A stretch of 64,000 bases of DNA from contig NZ_CALPDH010000013.1 in assembly GCF_943193215.1 (NCBI RefSeq), positions 62,001 through 126,000 on the forward strand, in the 5' to 3' direction. This DNA comes from Acetatifactor aquisgranensis. Its GTDB lineage: Bacteria; Bacillota; Clostridia; Lachnospirales; Lachnospiraceae. Made by a program: the position numbers and the translations under genes. Each line of letters opens with the position of its first letter. Position 1 is the stretch's first letter. Below are positions 18,101 through 27,532 of this stretch, in pieces. A model generated the notes under the pieces. It worked only from the letters and a program-made list of their open reading frames with translations, searched no databases and had not been told where the DNA came from.

Positions 18101-19352
18101 AATAGCTTTTATATCCAACTACATCAATCATCATCAGATTCCTTTCTGTAATGCCATGTACCAGCTTCTGCAGGGAGGCTTCGTATTCGTACAGACGGAA
18201 CCCATGGAGGAAGGGCGGGTGCGGATGGGATGGCATGCGGCAGAGCGGCCGGCGTATGTACGCTGTTTCTATGAGGAGCCGGCGGGCTGCAGGCAGCTGA
18301 TTCTGGACTGCGATGTGGCGCTGTTCGGCGGGACGGATGATGAGAGCTATATTCAGGAAAGGCTGGAGGCCGGGAAGACAGTCATCCGCATCAGTGAGAG
18401 GCTGTATAAGACCGGACAGTGGAAAGCGGTATCCCCCAGGGGGCTGTGGAAGAAGTACCATGATCACACCCGGCATCGGAAGGCGCCGGTCTACCTGCTT
18501 TGCGCGGGAGCCTATGTGGCTTCCGATTTCGCAATCATTCGGGCGTATCCCGGGAAAATGTACTGCTGGGGATATTTTCCGGAGACGAAACATTATGATG
18601 TGGATATGCTTTTAAGTGAAAAAGGATACGGAAAAACAAAGATTCCTTATCTGCTCTGGGCGGCCCGGATGATTGATTGGAAACATCCTGAGCTGTCGGT
18701 GGAGACGGCAAGGTTTCTGAAAGAAAAGGGGCTGACGTTCCACCTGGATATCATCGGGGATGGACAACTGCGGTCACAGACAGAAGACTTGGCGGAAAAA
18801 TACGGACTGGGCGACTGTGTTTCGTTTCTGGGCTATCAGCCGCCGGAGGAGGTACGCCGATATATGGAACAGGCGGATATTTTCCTGTTCACCAGCGACA
18901 GACAGGAGGGCTGGGGCGCAGTGGCCAATGAGGCCATGAACAGCGCCTGTGCCCTGGTGGCGGATCATATGATCGGCGCGGTGCCTTATCTGGTAAGAAA
19001 CGGAGAAAACGGCCTGATTTATCAAGACGGAAGAGCGGACCGGCTGTTTGCGGCTGCAGAGCGGCTGGTGCGGGACAGGGCTTTTGGAAAGGAACTGGGA
19101 AAGGCGGCTTACCGGACGATTGCCGATGTCTGGAATGCGGAGAATGCAGCGGAAAGGCTGCTGGAGCTGATAGGGCATCTTACAGGGCTCTCATGTGCGG
19201 AGACGGATACGGGCGGGAACATGGACAAGCCGGGACAAAGGTCTGCGGAGACAGTCCGGAAGCCGGAAGGACAGCAGATTGCAGGAAGGGCCGGATATGC
19301 GCCCTGTGCCCAGGCCGGGGCGCTGTCAGAGCGATTTCAGAAACAGGTTTGA
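18084..19352 (+). CDS. GT4-like glycosyltransferase
   Basis: 422 aa. GT-B fold, with SNYINHHQIPFCNAMY at the N-terminus and the C-terminal RQEGWGAVANEAMNSACALVADHMIGAVPYLV stretch typical of retaining GT4 enzymes. The start is an ATG preceded by GGTGGA and overlapping the upstream gene; upstream in-frame ATGs lie inside that gene and are unlikely. The final 60 residues are hydrophilic and poorly conserved-looking. Acts on the growing lipid-linked repeat unit, by context. Confidence 0.85.
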   Translation: MGKSCKIAFISNYINHHQIPFCNAMYQLLQGGFVFVQTEPMEEGRVRMGWHAAERPAYVRCFYEEPAGCRQLILDCDVALFGGTDDESYIQERLEAGKTVIRISERLYKTGQWKAVSPRGLWKKYHDHTRHRKAPVYLLCAGAYVASDFAIIRAYPGKMYCWGYFPETKHYDVDMLLSEKGYGKTKIPYLLWAARMIDWKHPELSVETARFLKEKGLTFHLDIIGDGQLRSQTEDLAEKYGLGDCVSFLGYQPPEEVRRYMEQADIFLFTSDRQEGWGAVANEAMNSACALVADHMIGAVPYLVRNGENGLIYQDGRADRLFAAAERLVRDRAFGKELGKAAYRTIADVWNAENAAERLLELIGHLTGLSCAETDTGGNMDKPGQRSAETVRKPEGQQIAGRAGYAPCAQAGALSERFQKQV

Positions 19353-19397
19353 TTTCTTGAATATAAAAAGACGTAAAAACATACGGAGCTTAATAAA

Positions 19398-20387
19398 ATG
19401 GATAACCCCTTGATTACGGTCATCATACCAGTTTATAATATAAAAGATTATCTGCCCAGATGCGTCCGCTCCATTACGGCACAGACCTACCAGCATCTGG
19501 AAATCATTCTGGTGGATGACGGCTCCACGGATGGTACGGGACAGCTCTGCGACAGGCTGGCAGAAGAGGATGAGCGCATCAGGGTCTGTCATAAAGAGAA
19601 TGGAGGCTCCTCCTCCGCCAGGAATCTGGCGCTTGCGCATGCAAAGGGAGAGTATGTGGGATTTGTGGACAGCGACGACTACATTGCCTCCGATATGTAT
19701 GAGCTGCTGATGCGGGGGATTCAGGATTTTCATGTATCCGCGGCCCAGGTGGCCAGAGATGAGACAGATGAAAAGGGAAATCCTTTGCCGGATATCTGTG
19801 TGCCGCCAGAGGTACCAGAGGTAATAGAAAACAGGGAGTTCATGAAAGAACTGCTGATGCACCGGGGGGACTGCTCTTTCTGTACCAAGCTGATCCGCAG
19901 GGACTTATTTCCGCAGGAGGCTTTCCCGGTAGGGAAACTGAATGAGGACTTCCATCTGCTGGTACGGATGCTGCCGCGGATGGGGAGAGTGCTGTCGCTG
20001 CCGGAGCAGGCATATCATGTGTTTTATCGAATAGGCAGTAATTCCAGAAAGGCGGATAAGGAGACTTTTTCCCGGGTCTACGCGGACTGTGTGGAAAATG
20101 CGGATATGGTGGAGGAAATCGTGAAAAGGGATTATCCGGGACTGGAGGAGACGGCGTTCCGGTTCGGGATTTTTCAGAGGCTGGAGTATCTGCTGCATAT
20201 TCCGATTTCGCAGATGACGAAGGACAACGGGATGTATTGCGGGATTGTGGCTTATCTGCGGAGAAGCTGGGGAAAGGCCATGTGGAATCGGATATTGACG
20301 GGGAAGAATAAGGTGTACCATACCTTATTCGCTATAGCTCCCAGGGGAATACGAAAGCTGCACGCAGCCTTACGGCGCATAGCCTGA
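19398..20387 (+). CDS. GT2 family glycosyltransferase, EpsJ-like
   Basis: 329 aa. The GT-A domain is complete: LITVIIPVYNIKDYLPRCVRSI, LVDDGSTDGT, GGSSSARNLAL and FVDSDDYI. About 100 further residues include a membrane-proximal basic tail. This pattern matches EpsJ/EpsH-type transferases of exopolysaccharide loci. It ends the first glycosyltransferase block; a gap of about 150 bases with no clear terminator separates it from the secreted glucosaminidase gene. Confidence 0.88.
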   Translation: MDNPLITVIIPVYNIKDYLPRCVRSITAQTYQHLEIILVDDGSTDGTGQLCDRLAEEDERIRVCHKENGGSSSARNLALAHAKGEYVGFVDSDDYIASDMYELLMRGIQDFHVSAAQVARDETDEKGNPLPDICVPPEVPEVIENREFMKELLMHRGDCSFCTKLIRRDLFPQEAFPVGKLNEDFHLLVRMLPRMGRVLSLPEQAYHVFYRIGSNSRKADKETFSRVYADCVENADMVEEIVKRDYPGLEETAFRFGIFQRLEYLLHIPISQMTKDNGMYCGIVAYLRRSWGKAMWNRILTGKNKVYHTLFAIAPRGIRKLHAALRRIA

Positions 20388-20540
20388 TGGGATTTAGAAA
20401 CAATTACCAGAGTGTTTGGGCAAATAATATGCTATGCTAAGCAAGGCGGCTGTTCACGGGATGATATAGGTTGCACTGGATAGAAACGAAGCTGATTCGG
20501 AAAAATTACGGGCTGCCGGAGCGGCCAGATAGGAGTAGGT

Positions 20541-23006
20541 TTGAAAAGATACGGAAGGTACATATGCGGAATATTGACAACGGTGGCTCTGCTGAGTGCC
20601 AGCATCAGATGGTCCCAGGTGGCCTGGGCAGCGGAGGATTCCGGGGCCGTGGACATACGGCAGGAAGAGAGCGGCGGAAATTCTGAGGCCGCGGACGGGC
20701 AGCAGGGGAGCAGCTCGGATAATGCCGAAGCGGCGGATGGGCAGCAGGGAGAGAACGGCGGCATTCCGGAAGATGCGGATGGACAGCAGGGGGACGATGC
20801 CGGTATTCCTGAAGGGGCCGATCCAGGGCAGAAGGACAATTCCGGGGACGCGGACGGGCAGCAGGAAGATAATCCTGACGATTCCGGGAGCGCGGACGGG
20901 CAGCAGGAAGATAATCCTGACGATTCCGGGAGCGTCGATGGGCAGCAGGAAGGCAATTCTCGTATTTCCGGGGATGTGGATGAGGAGACTGCGGAATGGA
21001 TTCGGACGAGCGGGGAGGCTCTGGCCCAGATCGCTGCCGAGAGGGACATCATGGCTCTGGTGTATCTGAGCGATGAGTATCCGGTGCGGACAGCGCCCTC
21101 TTATGAAAGCGAAGCGGCGGTCACAGTGCTCAGCGGACAGACGGTGAATATCCTGGACATGGCTGTGGACGAGAACAGGGAGGTGTGGCACTATGTGCGC
21201 CTGGACTATCAGGGGCGGGCGATATATGGCTATGTGCCCAGGACATACCTGGCCTGCTCGGATGAGCGCTTTCTGGAGTGGGAGGAGGTTTACGGCATGA
21301 ATGACGCCGCCTATGCGGCGGGTGGGGAAAGGGCCGGATATGCGGACATCGAGCAGTTCCCGGAGAGCTACCGGCAGGCGCTGACTGTCCTGAAGCAGAA
21401 GCATCCTAACTGGACTTTCGTGGCAATGAATACGACTCTGGACTGGCAGGCAACAATCGATGCCGAGCTTCAGGGCGGAAAGAGTCTTGTATACAAGACC
21501 CTCCCGGCGTGGATGAAAAATGGGCTGTATGACACCGGAAACTGGTATTATGCTTCCCGGGCGGCTGTGGAGAAGTATATGGATCCCAGGAACGGCCTGA
21601 CAGAGAACGCTATCTTCCAGTTCGAACTGCTGACCTACAATGAGACGTACCATACACCGGATGCCGTAAGCAAATTCTTGAAAAATACCTTTATGACGGA
21701 TGACGGCGGAAGGGTGGCTCCGGGAACCAATAAGAGCTATGCGGCTTTGTTCTGGGAAGTTGGCAGGGAAGAGGGACGGAAGGTGAGCCCTTTCCATCTG
21801 GCGGCCAGAGTGCTGCAGGAGCAGGGCCAGGGCACTTCGCCGCTGATTTCCGGCACTTATCCGGGATTTGAGGGGTATTACAATTATTTCAATATAAGCG
21901 CTTCGGGTACTACGAACGAGCAGATTTATAAAAGCGGTTTGACATATGCGAAGAACCATGGATGGAATAATGCGGAGAGCGCCATCCGGGGCGGAGCGGA
22001 TTTTATTGCTGCGGATTATATTAAACGTGCGCAGGACACCCTGTATCTTCAGAAGTATAATGTGAATCCGCCGGGAACGCCAAATGCCTATGCGCCTTAC
22101 ACACATCAGTATATGCAGAATATCAGCGCTCCCACTACGGAGAGCTCAAGCATTAAGAAGCTTTATGAGGGAGTGGGGGCTCTGGACAGTACTTTCGTGT
22201 TCAAGATTCCGGTCTTTTTGAATATGCCCGCACAGCCTTGCGGGGAACCGGGTGTTTCCATGGAAATAGTGCTGTCGCTGCCGGAAGGTTACGGGGATTC
22301 CGTTATGTGGCTGGACGGCGTAGCCTATCAGGGGGAATTGCGGAACGGAAGCCTGGTGGTCACCGCGCCGAATGCGAACGCTAAGACAGCTGTGGTCTAT
22401 AAGTATGATAACGATGTGCCGGTGGGCATGTACATCTGGAGCCTGACGCACAACGGAACCGTATACACTGCCACGCCAGAGCCTGGCCTGCAGGATTTGC
22501 TGACCTATCACGGATTTTCCATCCGTGTCACTGGCAACACGGGGATTCGGTTCAAGACCGGCATCTCCACCGATTTGCGGTCGAAGCTTACGAAAAATGG
22601 CGTGAACGGCTATGTGCTGAAAGAGTACGGCACGCTGGTGATGAACAATGCCAATATGAGCCAGTACCCCATGATAAAGGGCGGCGCGAAAGTGGCGGGA
22701 GGCATCTCTTATGGCACGGACAGCAATGGGAACAGGACGGATATTGTATTTGAAATAGCGGAGGGACGCTATCGGTTCACCTCCGTGTTAGTGGGGCTTC
22801 CGGTGGAACAGTACAAGACGGAGTTCGCTTTCCGGGGCTATGCGGTGCTGGAAAAGAAAGGGGAGCAGGTAATCATCTATGGGCCTGCAAGGGCCAGGAG
22901 CATCTATGAACTGGCCAGGGTGCTGCTGAGCAATGGCACTTATGAACAGGGCTCGGAGTCTTACGCATTCCTGCAGAAGCTGGTCAGTGACGCGGATGCG
23001 CAGTAG
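20541..23006 (+). CDS. Secreted SH3-domain N-acetylglucosaminidase
   Basis: 821 aa, starting with TTG five bases after AGGAG. Order of parts: signal peptide (to about residue 31, cut after VAWAA), a low-complexity stalk of DGQQ-containing repeats to about residue 145, a bacterial SH3 domain (LSDEYPVRTAPSYES...YGYVPRTYLA, about 170-235), a glucosaminidase domain (about 265-520; key stretches LTENAIFQFELLTYNE, HLAARVLQEQGQG, NYFNISA), and a C-terminal 250-residue beta-rich region of unknown type. The enzyme should cleave GlcNAc bonds in peptidoglycan or related polymer outside the cell. Placed in the polysaccharide locus, it may help open the wall for glycan attachment or release. Confidence 0.88.
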   Translation: MKRYGRYICGILTTVALLSASIRWSQVAWAAEDSGAVDIRQEESGGNSEAADGQQGSSSDNAEAADGQQGENGGIPEDADGQQGDDAGIPEGADPGQKDNSGDADGQQEDNPDDSGSADGQQEDNPDDSGSVDGQQEGNSRISGDVDEETAEWIRTSGEALAQIAAERDIMALVYLSDEYPVRTAPSYESEAAVTVLSGQTVNILDMAVDENREVWHYVRLDYQGRAIYGYVPRTYLACSDERFLEWEEVYGMNDAAYAAGGERAGYADIEQFPESYRQALTVLKQKHPNWTFVAMNTTLDWQATIDAELQGGKSLVYKTLPAWMKNGLYDTGNWYYASRAAVEKYMDPRNGLTENAIFQFELLTYNETYHTPDAVSKFLKNTFMTDDGGRVAPGTNKSYAALFWEVGREEGRKVSPFHLAARVLQEQGQGTSPLISGTYPGFEGYYNYFNISASGTTNEQIYKSGLTYAKNHGWNNAESAIRGGADFIAADYIKRAQDTLYLQKYNVNPPGTPNAYAPYTHQYMQNISAPTTESSSIKKLYEGVGALDSTFVFKIPVFLNMPAQPCGEPGVSMEIVLSLPEGYGDSVMWLDGVAYQGELRNGSLVVTAPNANAKTAVVYKYDNDVPVGMYIWSLTHNGTVYTATPEPGLQDLLTYHGFSIRVTGNTGIRFKTGISTDLRSKLTKNGVNGYVLKEYGTLVMNNANMSQYPMIKGGAKVAGGISYGTDSNGNRTDIVFEIAEGRYRFTSVLVGLPVEQYKTEFAFRGYAVLEKKGEQVIIYGPARARSIYELARVLLSNGTYEQGSESYAFLQKLVSDADAQ
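20850..20933 (+). repeat. Two exact tandem copies of a 42-bp unit
   Basis: Two adjacent identical 42-bp copies, starting at 20850 and 20892, encode a 14-residue DGQQEDNPDDSGSA unit in the stalk of the glucosaminidase. Weaker copies of DGQQ lie on both sides. Copy number could vary by slippage. Confidence 0.8.
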
Positions 23007-23102
23007 CGGCCGCAGACGGCAATGGAGCAGCAGACTTGTGACGGTGCTGCGGGAAAAGATGAATCAAAACGCATTGCGGAACAGAAATGGGAGGATACTA
23101 TA

Positions 23103-24101
23103 ATGAAAAAATGGAGATACAAGATAGGCGCCTGCATACTGCCGCTGGCCATACTGGCAGGATGCGGAGACGGAAGCGGCGCCGGTATCGGCTTTGGTGA
23201 GCAATCCAGCGAAAGCGTCGTGGATGAGGTGGAACCAGTAGATGTGAGTGAGCTGGTGGAGACACCATCGCCGGATCCGGAGGAAACAACAGAGCCTGAG
23301 GCAGCGGCATCTGAGACAGCAATGTTGTCCTACGCAGGTATGCTGGCGCCGGAGAAAGAAGCGGCAGTGCTGGAGGCCATGACAACCTTGCGCCAGAATC
23401 TGGAGATTCCGGAATATATCGGAGAGGGTATCCATGCGATAAGCGCGGAAGAATGGCTGGAAACCATGTGTGACGGAATCTATGAGGGTGGCAGGAGCTA
23501 CTCCCTGCAGAAAGGAACGGACACGCTGCTCACCTTGCAGATTAGCTTTGATATCGAGGGAGATTCCCATATCAATGTGTTCTGTCCGGGCGAGAACGGC
23601 AGTATATTGATACTCAAGCAGGAAGGAAAAACTACATGGCTGCTGCAGACCGGTGTGGCGGACGGAAAGTATGAGGGGGAGTTCGAGACATGGCTGTTCG
23701 ACGGAGAGAGCGGCCGTATCCAACGGGAACAGGGAACCTATGCCGCGGGAATCATCGTGGGCGAATACAAGAAATCCGAATACACCGGAGGCGCGGGAGA
23801 AGCTTTCGATATGTGGACCAACCGGGAGAATTTCGATTATAAGGTTACGACAGTGACGTATGACGAGAATGGGGAGATTGCGCCTACACCTACGCCTCAG
23901 CCTACGGCGACACCAAAGCCGGCCGTGCAGACGCCTCAGCCTACACCTGTGCCTACGCCTGTACCGACACCCGTGCCTGCGCCGGAGCCTAATCCGCCGG
24001 CCCAGAATCCCGATCCGCCCGCTCAGACTCCTGAGCCTCCGGAGATGACGCCTACACCGGGCGGAGATACGGACATCGGCTGGTCACCGGATTTGATGTA
24101 G
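23103..24101 (+). CDS. Lipoprotein with Pro/Thr-rich C-terminal stalk
   Basis: 332 aa. The N-terminus is a lipoprotein signal with lipobox LAGC. An acidic, Thr/Glu-rich linker follows, then a soluble domain of about 150 residues (MLAPEKEAAVLEAMTTLRQNLE to EAFDMWTNRENFDYKVTTVTY), not recognised. The last 65 residues are a PT/PP repeat stalk of the kind that spans the wall. GGGAGGA precedes the ATG. It is surface-exposed on the extracytoplasmic side and lies between the glucosaminidase and the second sugar phosphotransferase. No catalytic motif seen. Confidence 0.72.
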   Translation: MKKWRYKIGACILPLAILAGCGDGSGAGIGFGEQSSESVVDEVEPVDVSELVETPSPDPEETTEPEAAASETAMLSYAGMLAPEKEAAVLEAMTTLRQNLEIPEYIGEGIHAISAEEWLETMCDGIYEGGRSYSLQKGTDTLLTLQISFDIEGDSHINVFCPGENGSILILKQEGKTTWLLQTGVADGKYEGEFETWLFDGESGRIQREQGTYAAGIIVGEYKKSEYTGGAGEAFDMWTNRENFDYKVTTVTYDENGEIAPTPTPQPTATPKPAVQTPQPTPVPTPVPTPVPAPEPNPPAQNPDPPAQTPEPPEMTPTPGGDTDIGWSPDLM

Positions 24102-24135
24102 GACAGGCTTAAACAGAAGCGTAAGAGGTAGTTCA

Positions 24136-24753
24136 ATGTATATTGCTGTCAAAAAAATCATGGACAGGATTCTGGCATTGCTTGGCATGATTGTGCTGTC
24201 ACCGGTTTTCCTCTTGCTGGTGGCAGCCATCAAGCTGGATTCCAAAGGGCCCGTGCTTTTCAAACAGAAGCGGGTAGGCATCCATAAGACACATTTCTAT
24301 ATCCTGAAGTTCCGCACCATGCGGATTGACACGCCGAAGGACATGCCCACGCATCTTTTGGAGAATCCTGAGCAGTATATTACCAGGACAGGCAGATTTT
24401 TGCGCAAGAGCAGCCTGGACGAGCTGCCGCAGATCATCAATATCCTGAAAGGGGACATGGCAATCGTAGGCCCCAGGCCTGCCCTGTGGAATCAGTTCGA
24501 CTTGATTGCGGAGCGGGACAAATATGGGGCCAACGAGGTGCTGCCCGGCCTTACCGGCTGGGCTCAGGTCAACGGACGGGATGAACTGCCCATCGAGGTG
24601 AAAGCAAGGCTGGACGGAGAATACGTGAAAAAGATGGGTTTTGCCATGGATTTTAGGTGCCTTTTCAGGACAGTGATTTCCGTGGCAAGGCAGGAGGGTG
24701 TCGTGGAGGGCGGAACGGGCGCTCTGAAAGAGGAAAAGCGAAGGGACAGCTGA
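24136..24753 (+). CDS. Short sugar phosphotransferase, PglC-like
   Basis: 205 aa, the length of single-domain initiators. It has one N-terminal membrane-associated hairpin (KKIMDRILALLGMIVLSPVFLLLV) and the catalytic sugar-transferase domain: FKQKRVGIHKTHFYILKFRTMR, SSLDELPQIINILKGDMAIVGPRPALWN, and TGWAQVNGRDELPIE. It should move a sugar-1-phosphate from a UDP-sugar to undecaprenyl phosphate. The PglF-like dehydratase gene follows, as in loci making UDP-bacillosamine-type substrates. It is the second initiating enzyme of the locus. Confidence 0.9.
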   Translation: MYIAVKKIMDRILALLGMIVLSPVFLLLVAAIKLDSKGPVLFKQKRVGIHKTHFYILKFRTMRIDTPKDMPTHLLENPEQYITRTGRFLRKSSLDELPQIINILKGDMAIVGPRPALWNQFDLIAERDKYGANEVLPGLTGWAQVNGRDELPIEVKARLDGEYVKKMGFAMDFRCLFRTVISVARQEGVVEGGTGALKEEKRRDS

Positions 24754-24775
24754 AATACGTGAGAGGTATGTGCAA

Positions 24776-26650
24776 ATGGAGACAAGGAATTTCTCGAAGA
24801 TTCCTCTGAATCGAATTATCGCATTGGTGCTGATGGATATCATGTGCATTATCGTGACATCCTTTGCGGCGCTGTATATTCGGTATGAATTTAGTTTCAG
24901 CAGCATAGATCCTTTTTTCATGCAGAGCTATGAGAACACCATGGTGCCCAACGTCCTGCTGACCCTGTTCTTTTTTGTCATCTGGAAACTGTACAAAAGC
25001 GTGTGGCGTTATGCCAGCGCCAATGAGCTGATCAATATCATCCTGGCTGCGACCTGTGCGGCTATAGGTCAGCTGCTTTACTGCACAGCCTCCGGCAACA
25101 GGATGCCGAGAAGCTACTATGTGCTTTACTGGTTCCTGCTGACCACGGCCACCTGCTGCATCCGGTTCGGATACCGTATCCTGCGGATTATCAATAATAA
25201 GCGGGCCAGTATGGTGGAACGGAAACAGAAAGTCAGCACCATGATCATCGGTGCGGGCGCGGCCTGCAACATGATTCTCAAGGAGCTGGAGAACAGTCAG
25301 TATCTGAATCTGTGCGCGAGATGCATCATTGACGACCAGCCGGGCTGCCATGGAAAGCTGATGCGGGGCGTCCCCATTGTGGGGGGCAGGGACTGTATCC
25401 TGGACGCGGTGATTCAGTATGGAATCGATGAGATTATCTTCGCAATTCCGTCGGCCAATAACAAGACGAAAAAAGAAATCCTGGATATCTGTAAGGAATC
25501 CGGGTGTAAGCTGCGGACAGTTCCCGGTACTTATCAGCTGATAAACGGGGATGTGTCCGTGTCTGCGTTGAAAGAAGTGGAGATAGAAGATCTGCTGGGG
25601 CGGGAGCCCATTCAGATTAATTCCGAGGAGGTTCTGGGCTATGTCAGTGACCGGGTGGTGCTGGTCACGGGGGGCGGCGGCTCCATCGGAGGAGAGCTGT
25701 GCAGACAGATTGCCGCCCATCACCCCAGAAAGATGATCATACTGGATATTTATGAGAACAATGCCTATGAGGTGCAGCAGGAGTTGATGCGGCAGTATCC
25801 GGAGCTGAATCTGGTGGTGCTCATCGGGTCTGTGCGCAATACCAGCCGGGTGAATTCGGTTTTTGAGACATACCGGCCTGAAATCGTGTACCATGCGGCG
25901 GCTCACAAGCATGTGCCCTTGATGGAGGACAGCCCTAATGAAGCGATTAAGAACAATGTCATGGGTACCTGGAAGATTGCCACGGCGGCGGACAGGTACG
26001 GTGCGGACAGATTTGTGCTGATATCTACGGATAAGGCGGTGAACCCCACCAATGTCATGGGCGCTTCCAAGCGTATCTGTGAGATGATCATCCAGATGAT
26101 GAATCAGAGGTCGAAGACAAATTATGTGGCGGTGCGGTTCGGAAATGTGCTGGGGAGTAATGGCAGCGTGATTCCTCTGTTCAAGCAGCAGATTGCGGAG
26201 GGCGGCCCTGTAACGGTGACTGACCCGGAAATCATCCGCTATTTCATGACCATCCCTGAGGCAGTGTCTCTGGTGCTGCAGGCGGGAGCCTACGCGAAAG
26301 GCGGGGAGATTTTTGTCCTGGATATGGGAGAGCCGGTGAAGATTCTGGATTTGGCCGTGAACCTGATCAAGCTCTCGGGATATCGGCCCGGGGAGGATAT
26401 CGAAATTAAGTTTACCGGGCTGCGTCCGGGAGAGAAGATGTACGAGGAGCTGCTGATAGAGCAGGAAGAACTGGAGAAGACGGCGAACCGGATGATTTTT
26501 GTCGAAAGACCGGTCGGATTCGACGCGGCTGTTTTTGAAAGGCAGCTGGAGAAGCTGATAACCGCGGCGAAAAAGGAATCCTCGGATATCAGGAGTGAGA
26601 TTCGGGAGATTGTGGGCACCTATCATGCGGATGGTGAGGATGTGGAATGA
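24776..26650 (+). CDS. NDP-sugar 4,6-dehydratase, PglF/CapD type
   Basis: 625 aa. Four N-terminal membrane segments (to about residue 130), a first Rossmann-like domain, and a C-terminal extended SDR domain with TGGGGSIGGELCRQI near residue 297, and STDKAVNPTNVMGASKR, the form in which the usual catalytic Tyr is replaced by Met as in PglF/FlaA1-type C6-dehydratases. It would convert UDP-GlcNAc to the 4-keto-6-deoxy sugar at the membrane. The next gene, an SDR epimerase/reductase, overlaps it by ATGA. A GTG two codons upstream is possible but the ATG is preferred. Confidence 0.92.
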   Translation: METRNFSKIPLNRIIALVLMDIMCIIVTSFAALYIRYEFSFSSIDPFFMQSYENTMVPNVLLTLFFFVIWKLYKSVWRYASANELINIILAATCAAIGQLLYCTASGNRMPRSYYVLYWFLLTTATCCIRFGYRILRIINNKRASMVERKQKVSTMIIGAGAACNMILKELENSQYLNLCARCIIDDQPGCHGKLMRGVPIVGGRDCILDAVIQYGIDEIIFAIPSANNKTKKEILDICKESGCKLRTVPGTYQLINGDVSVSALKEVEIEDLLGREPIQINSEEVLGYVSDRVVLVTGGGGSIGGELCRQIAAHHPRKMIILDIYENNAYEVQQELMRQYPELNLVVLIGSVRNTSRVNSVFETYRPEIVYHAAAHKHVPLMEDSPNEAIKNNVMGTWKIATAADRYGADRFVLISTDKAVNPTNVMGASKRICEMIIQMMNQRSKTNYVAVRFGNVLGSNGSVIPLFKQQIAEGGPVTVTDPEIIRYFMTIPEAVSLVLQAGAYAKGGEIFVLDMGEPVKILDLAVNLIKLSGYRPGEDIEIKFTGLRPGEKMYEELLIEQEELEKTANRMIFVERPVGFDAAVFERQLEKLITAAKKESSDIRSEIREIVGTYHADGEDVE

Positions 26651-27531
26651 AGAGAGTGTTGATTACCGGGGCAGGCAGCTATATCGGCACTGCCTTTGAG
26701 AACTGGATAGCCGGGCATTCCTCCCAGGTTGTGACCAAGACGCTGGACATGAAGGGCGAGGCATGGCGGGAGCATGATTTTCATGGATATGACAGCGTTT
26801 TCCATGTGGCGGGGCTGGCCCACGCGGATGTGGGAAATGTCTCGGAGGAGCGCAGGCAGCTTTACTATAAGGTGAACTGTGATCTGGCCGTGGAGTGCGC
26901 CGGGAAAGCGAAAGCAGAGGGCGTCAGGCAGTTCATCTTCATGAGCAGCATCATTATATACGGAGAAAGCGCCGGAATCGGAAAGCGGAAAGTGATTACC
27001 AGAGATACGCTTCCAAGTCCGGCTAATTTTTATGGAGACAGCAAGCTCCAGGCGGAGAAAGGATTGGAGGCGCTGGACGGCGATGAATTCAGGGTGGTGA
27101 TTCTGCGGCCTCCCATGATCTACGGAAAAGGCTCCAGGGGAAATTATCCGCTTTTGGCGAAACTGGCAGTGAAGCTTCCCTTTTTTCCAAAGGAGGACAA
27201 TCAGCGCAGCATGCTCTATATCGGAAATCTGTGCAGATTCGTGGAGCTGATGGTGGAGAATGGGGAGCGGGGCGTCTTTTATCCCCAGAACAGGGAATAT
27301 GTGCGCACGGCGGATATGGTGACTGCCATTGCGGCGGAGCATGGGAAGCGGATGCCCCTGACCTGCGTCTTTCATCCGGGTCTGGTGCTTTTGGGCAAAA
27401 TCGGGGGAAAGCTCGGGGCGCTTACGGACAAGGCCTTTGGAAGCATTGTCTATGAGAGGGAAATGAGCGAGTACAAAGAGGAATACAGGGTGTATGGGTT
27501 TAAGGAATCCGTGCATCTGACGGAGAGTTGA
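26647..27531 (+). CDS. NAD-dependent epimerase/reductase (extended SDR)
   Basis: 294 aa. The N-terminal nucleotide-binding TGAGSYIGTAFENW, the FMSSIIIYGES segment with catalytic Ser, and YGDSKLQAEK carrying the catalytic Tyr and Lys identify an extended SDR acting on NDP-sugars, either a 4-epimerase or a 4-keto reductase. It is coupled to the PglF-like dehydratase by an ATGA overlap, so it may reduce or epimerise that product. C-terminal part is shorter than in typical GalE. Exact reaction is not resolvable from sequence. Confidence 0.85.
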   Translation: MKRVLITGAGSYIGTAFENWIAGHSSQVVTKTLDMKGEAWREHDFHGYDSVFHVAGLAHADVGNVSEERRQLYYKVNCDLAVECAGKAKAEGVRQFIFMSSIIIYGESAGIGKRKVITRDTLPSPANFYGDSKLQAEKGLEALDGDEFRVVILRPPMIYGKGSRGNYPLLAKLAVKLPFFPKEDNQRSMLYIGNLCRFVELMVENGERGVFYPQNREYVRTADMVTAIAAEHGKRMPLTCVFHPGLVLLGKIGGKLGALTDKAFGSIVYEREMSEYKEEYRVYGFKESVHLTES

Positions 27532-27532
27532 G

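Noticed and set aside
20690..20980. GC-rich repeats in the glucosaminidase gene as a mobile element
   Set aside because: They are in-frame DGQQ repeats of a protein stalk.
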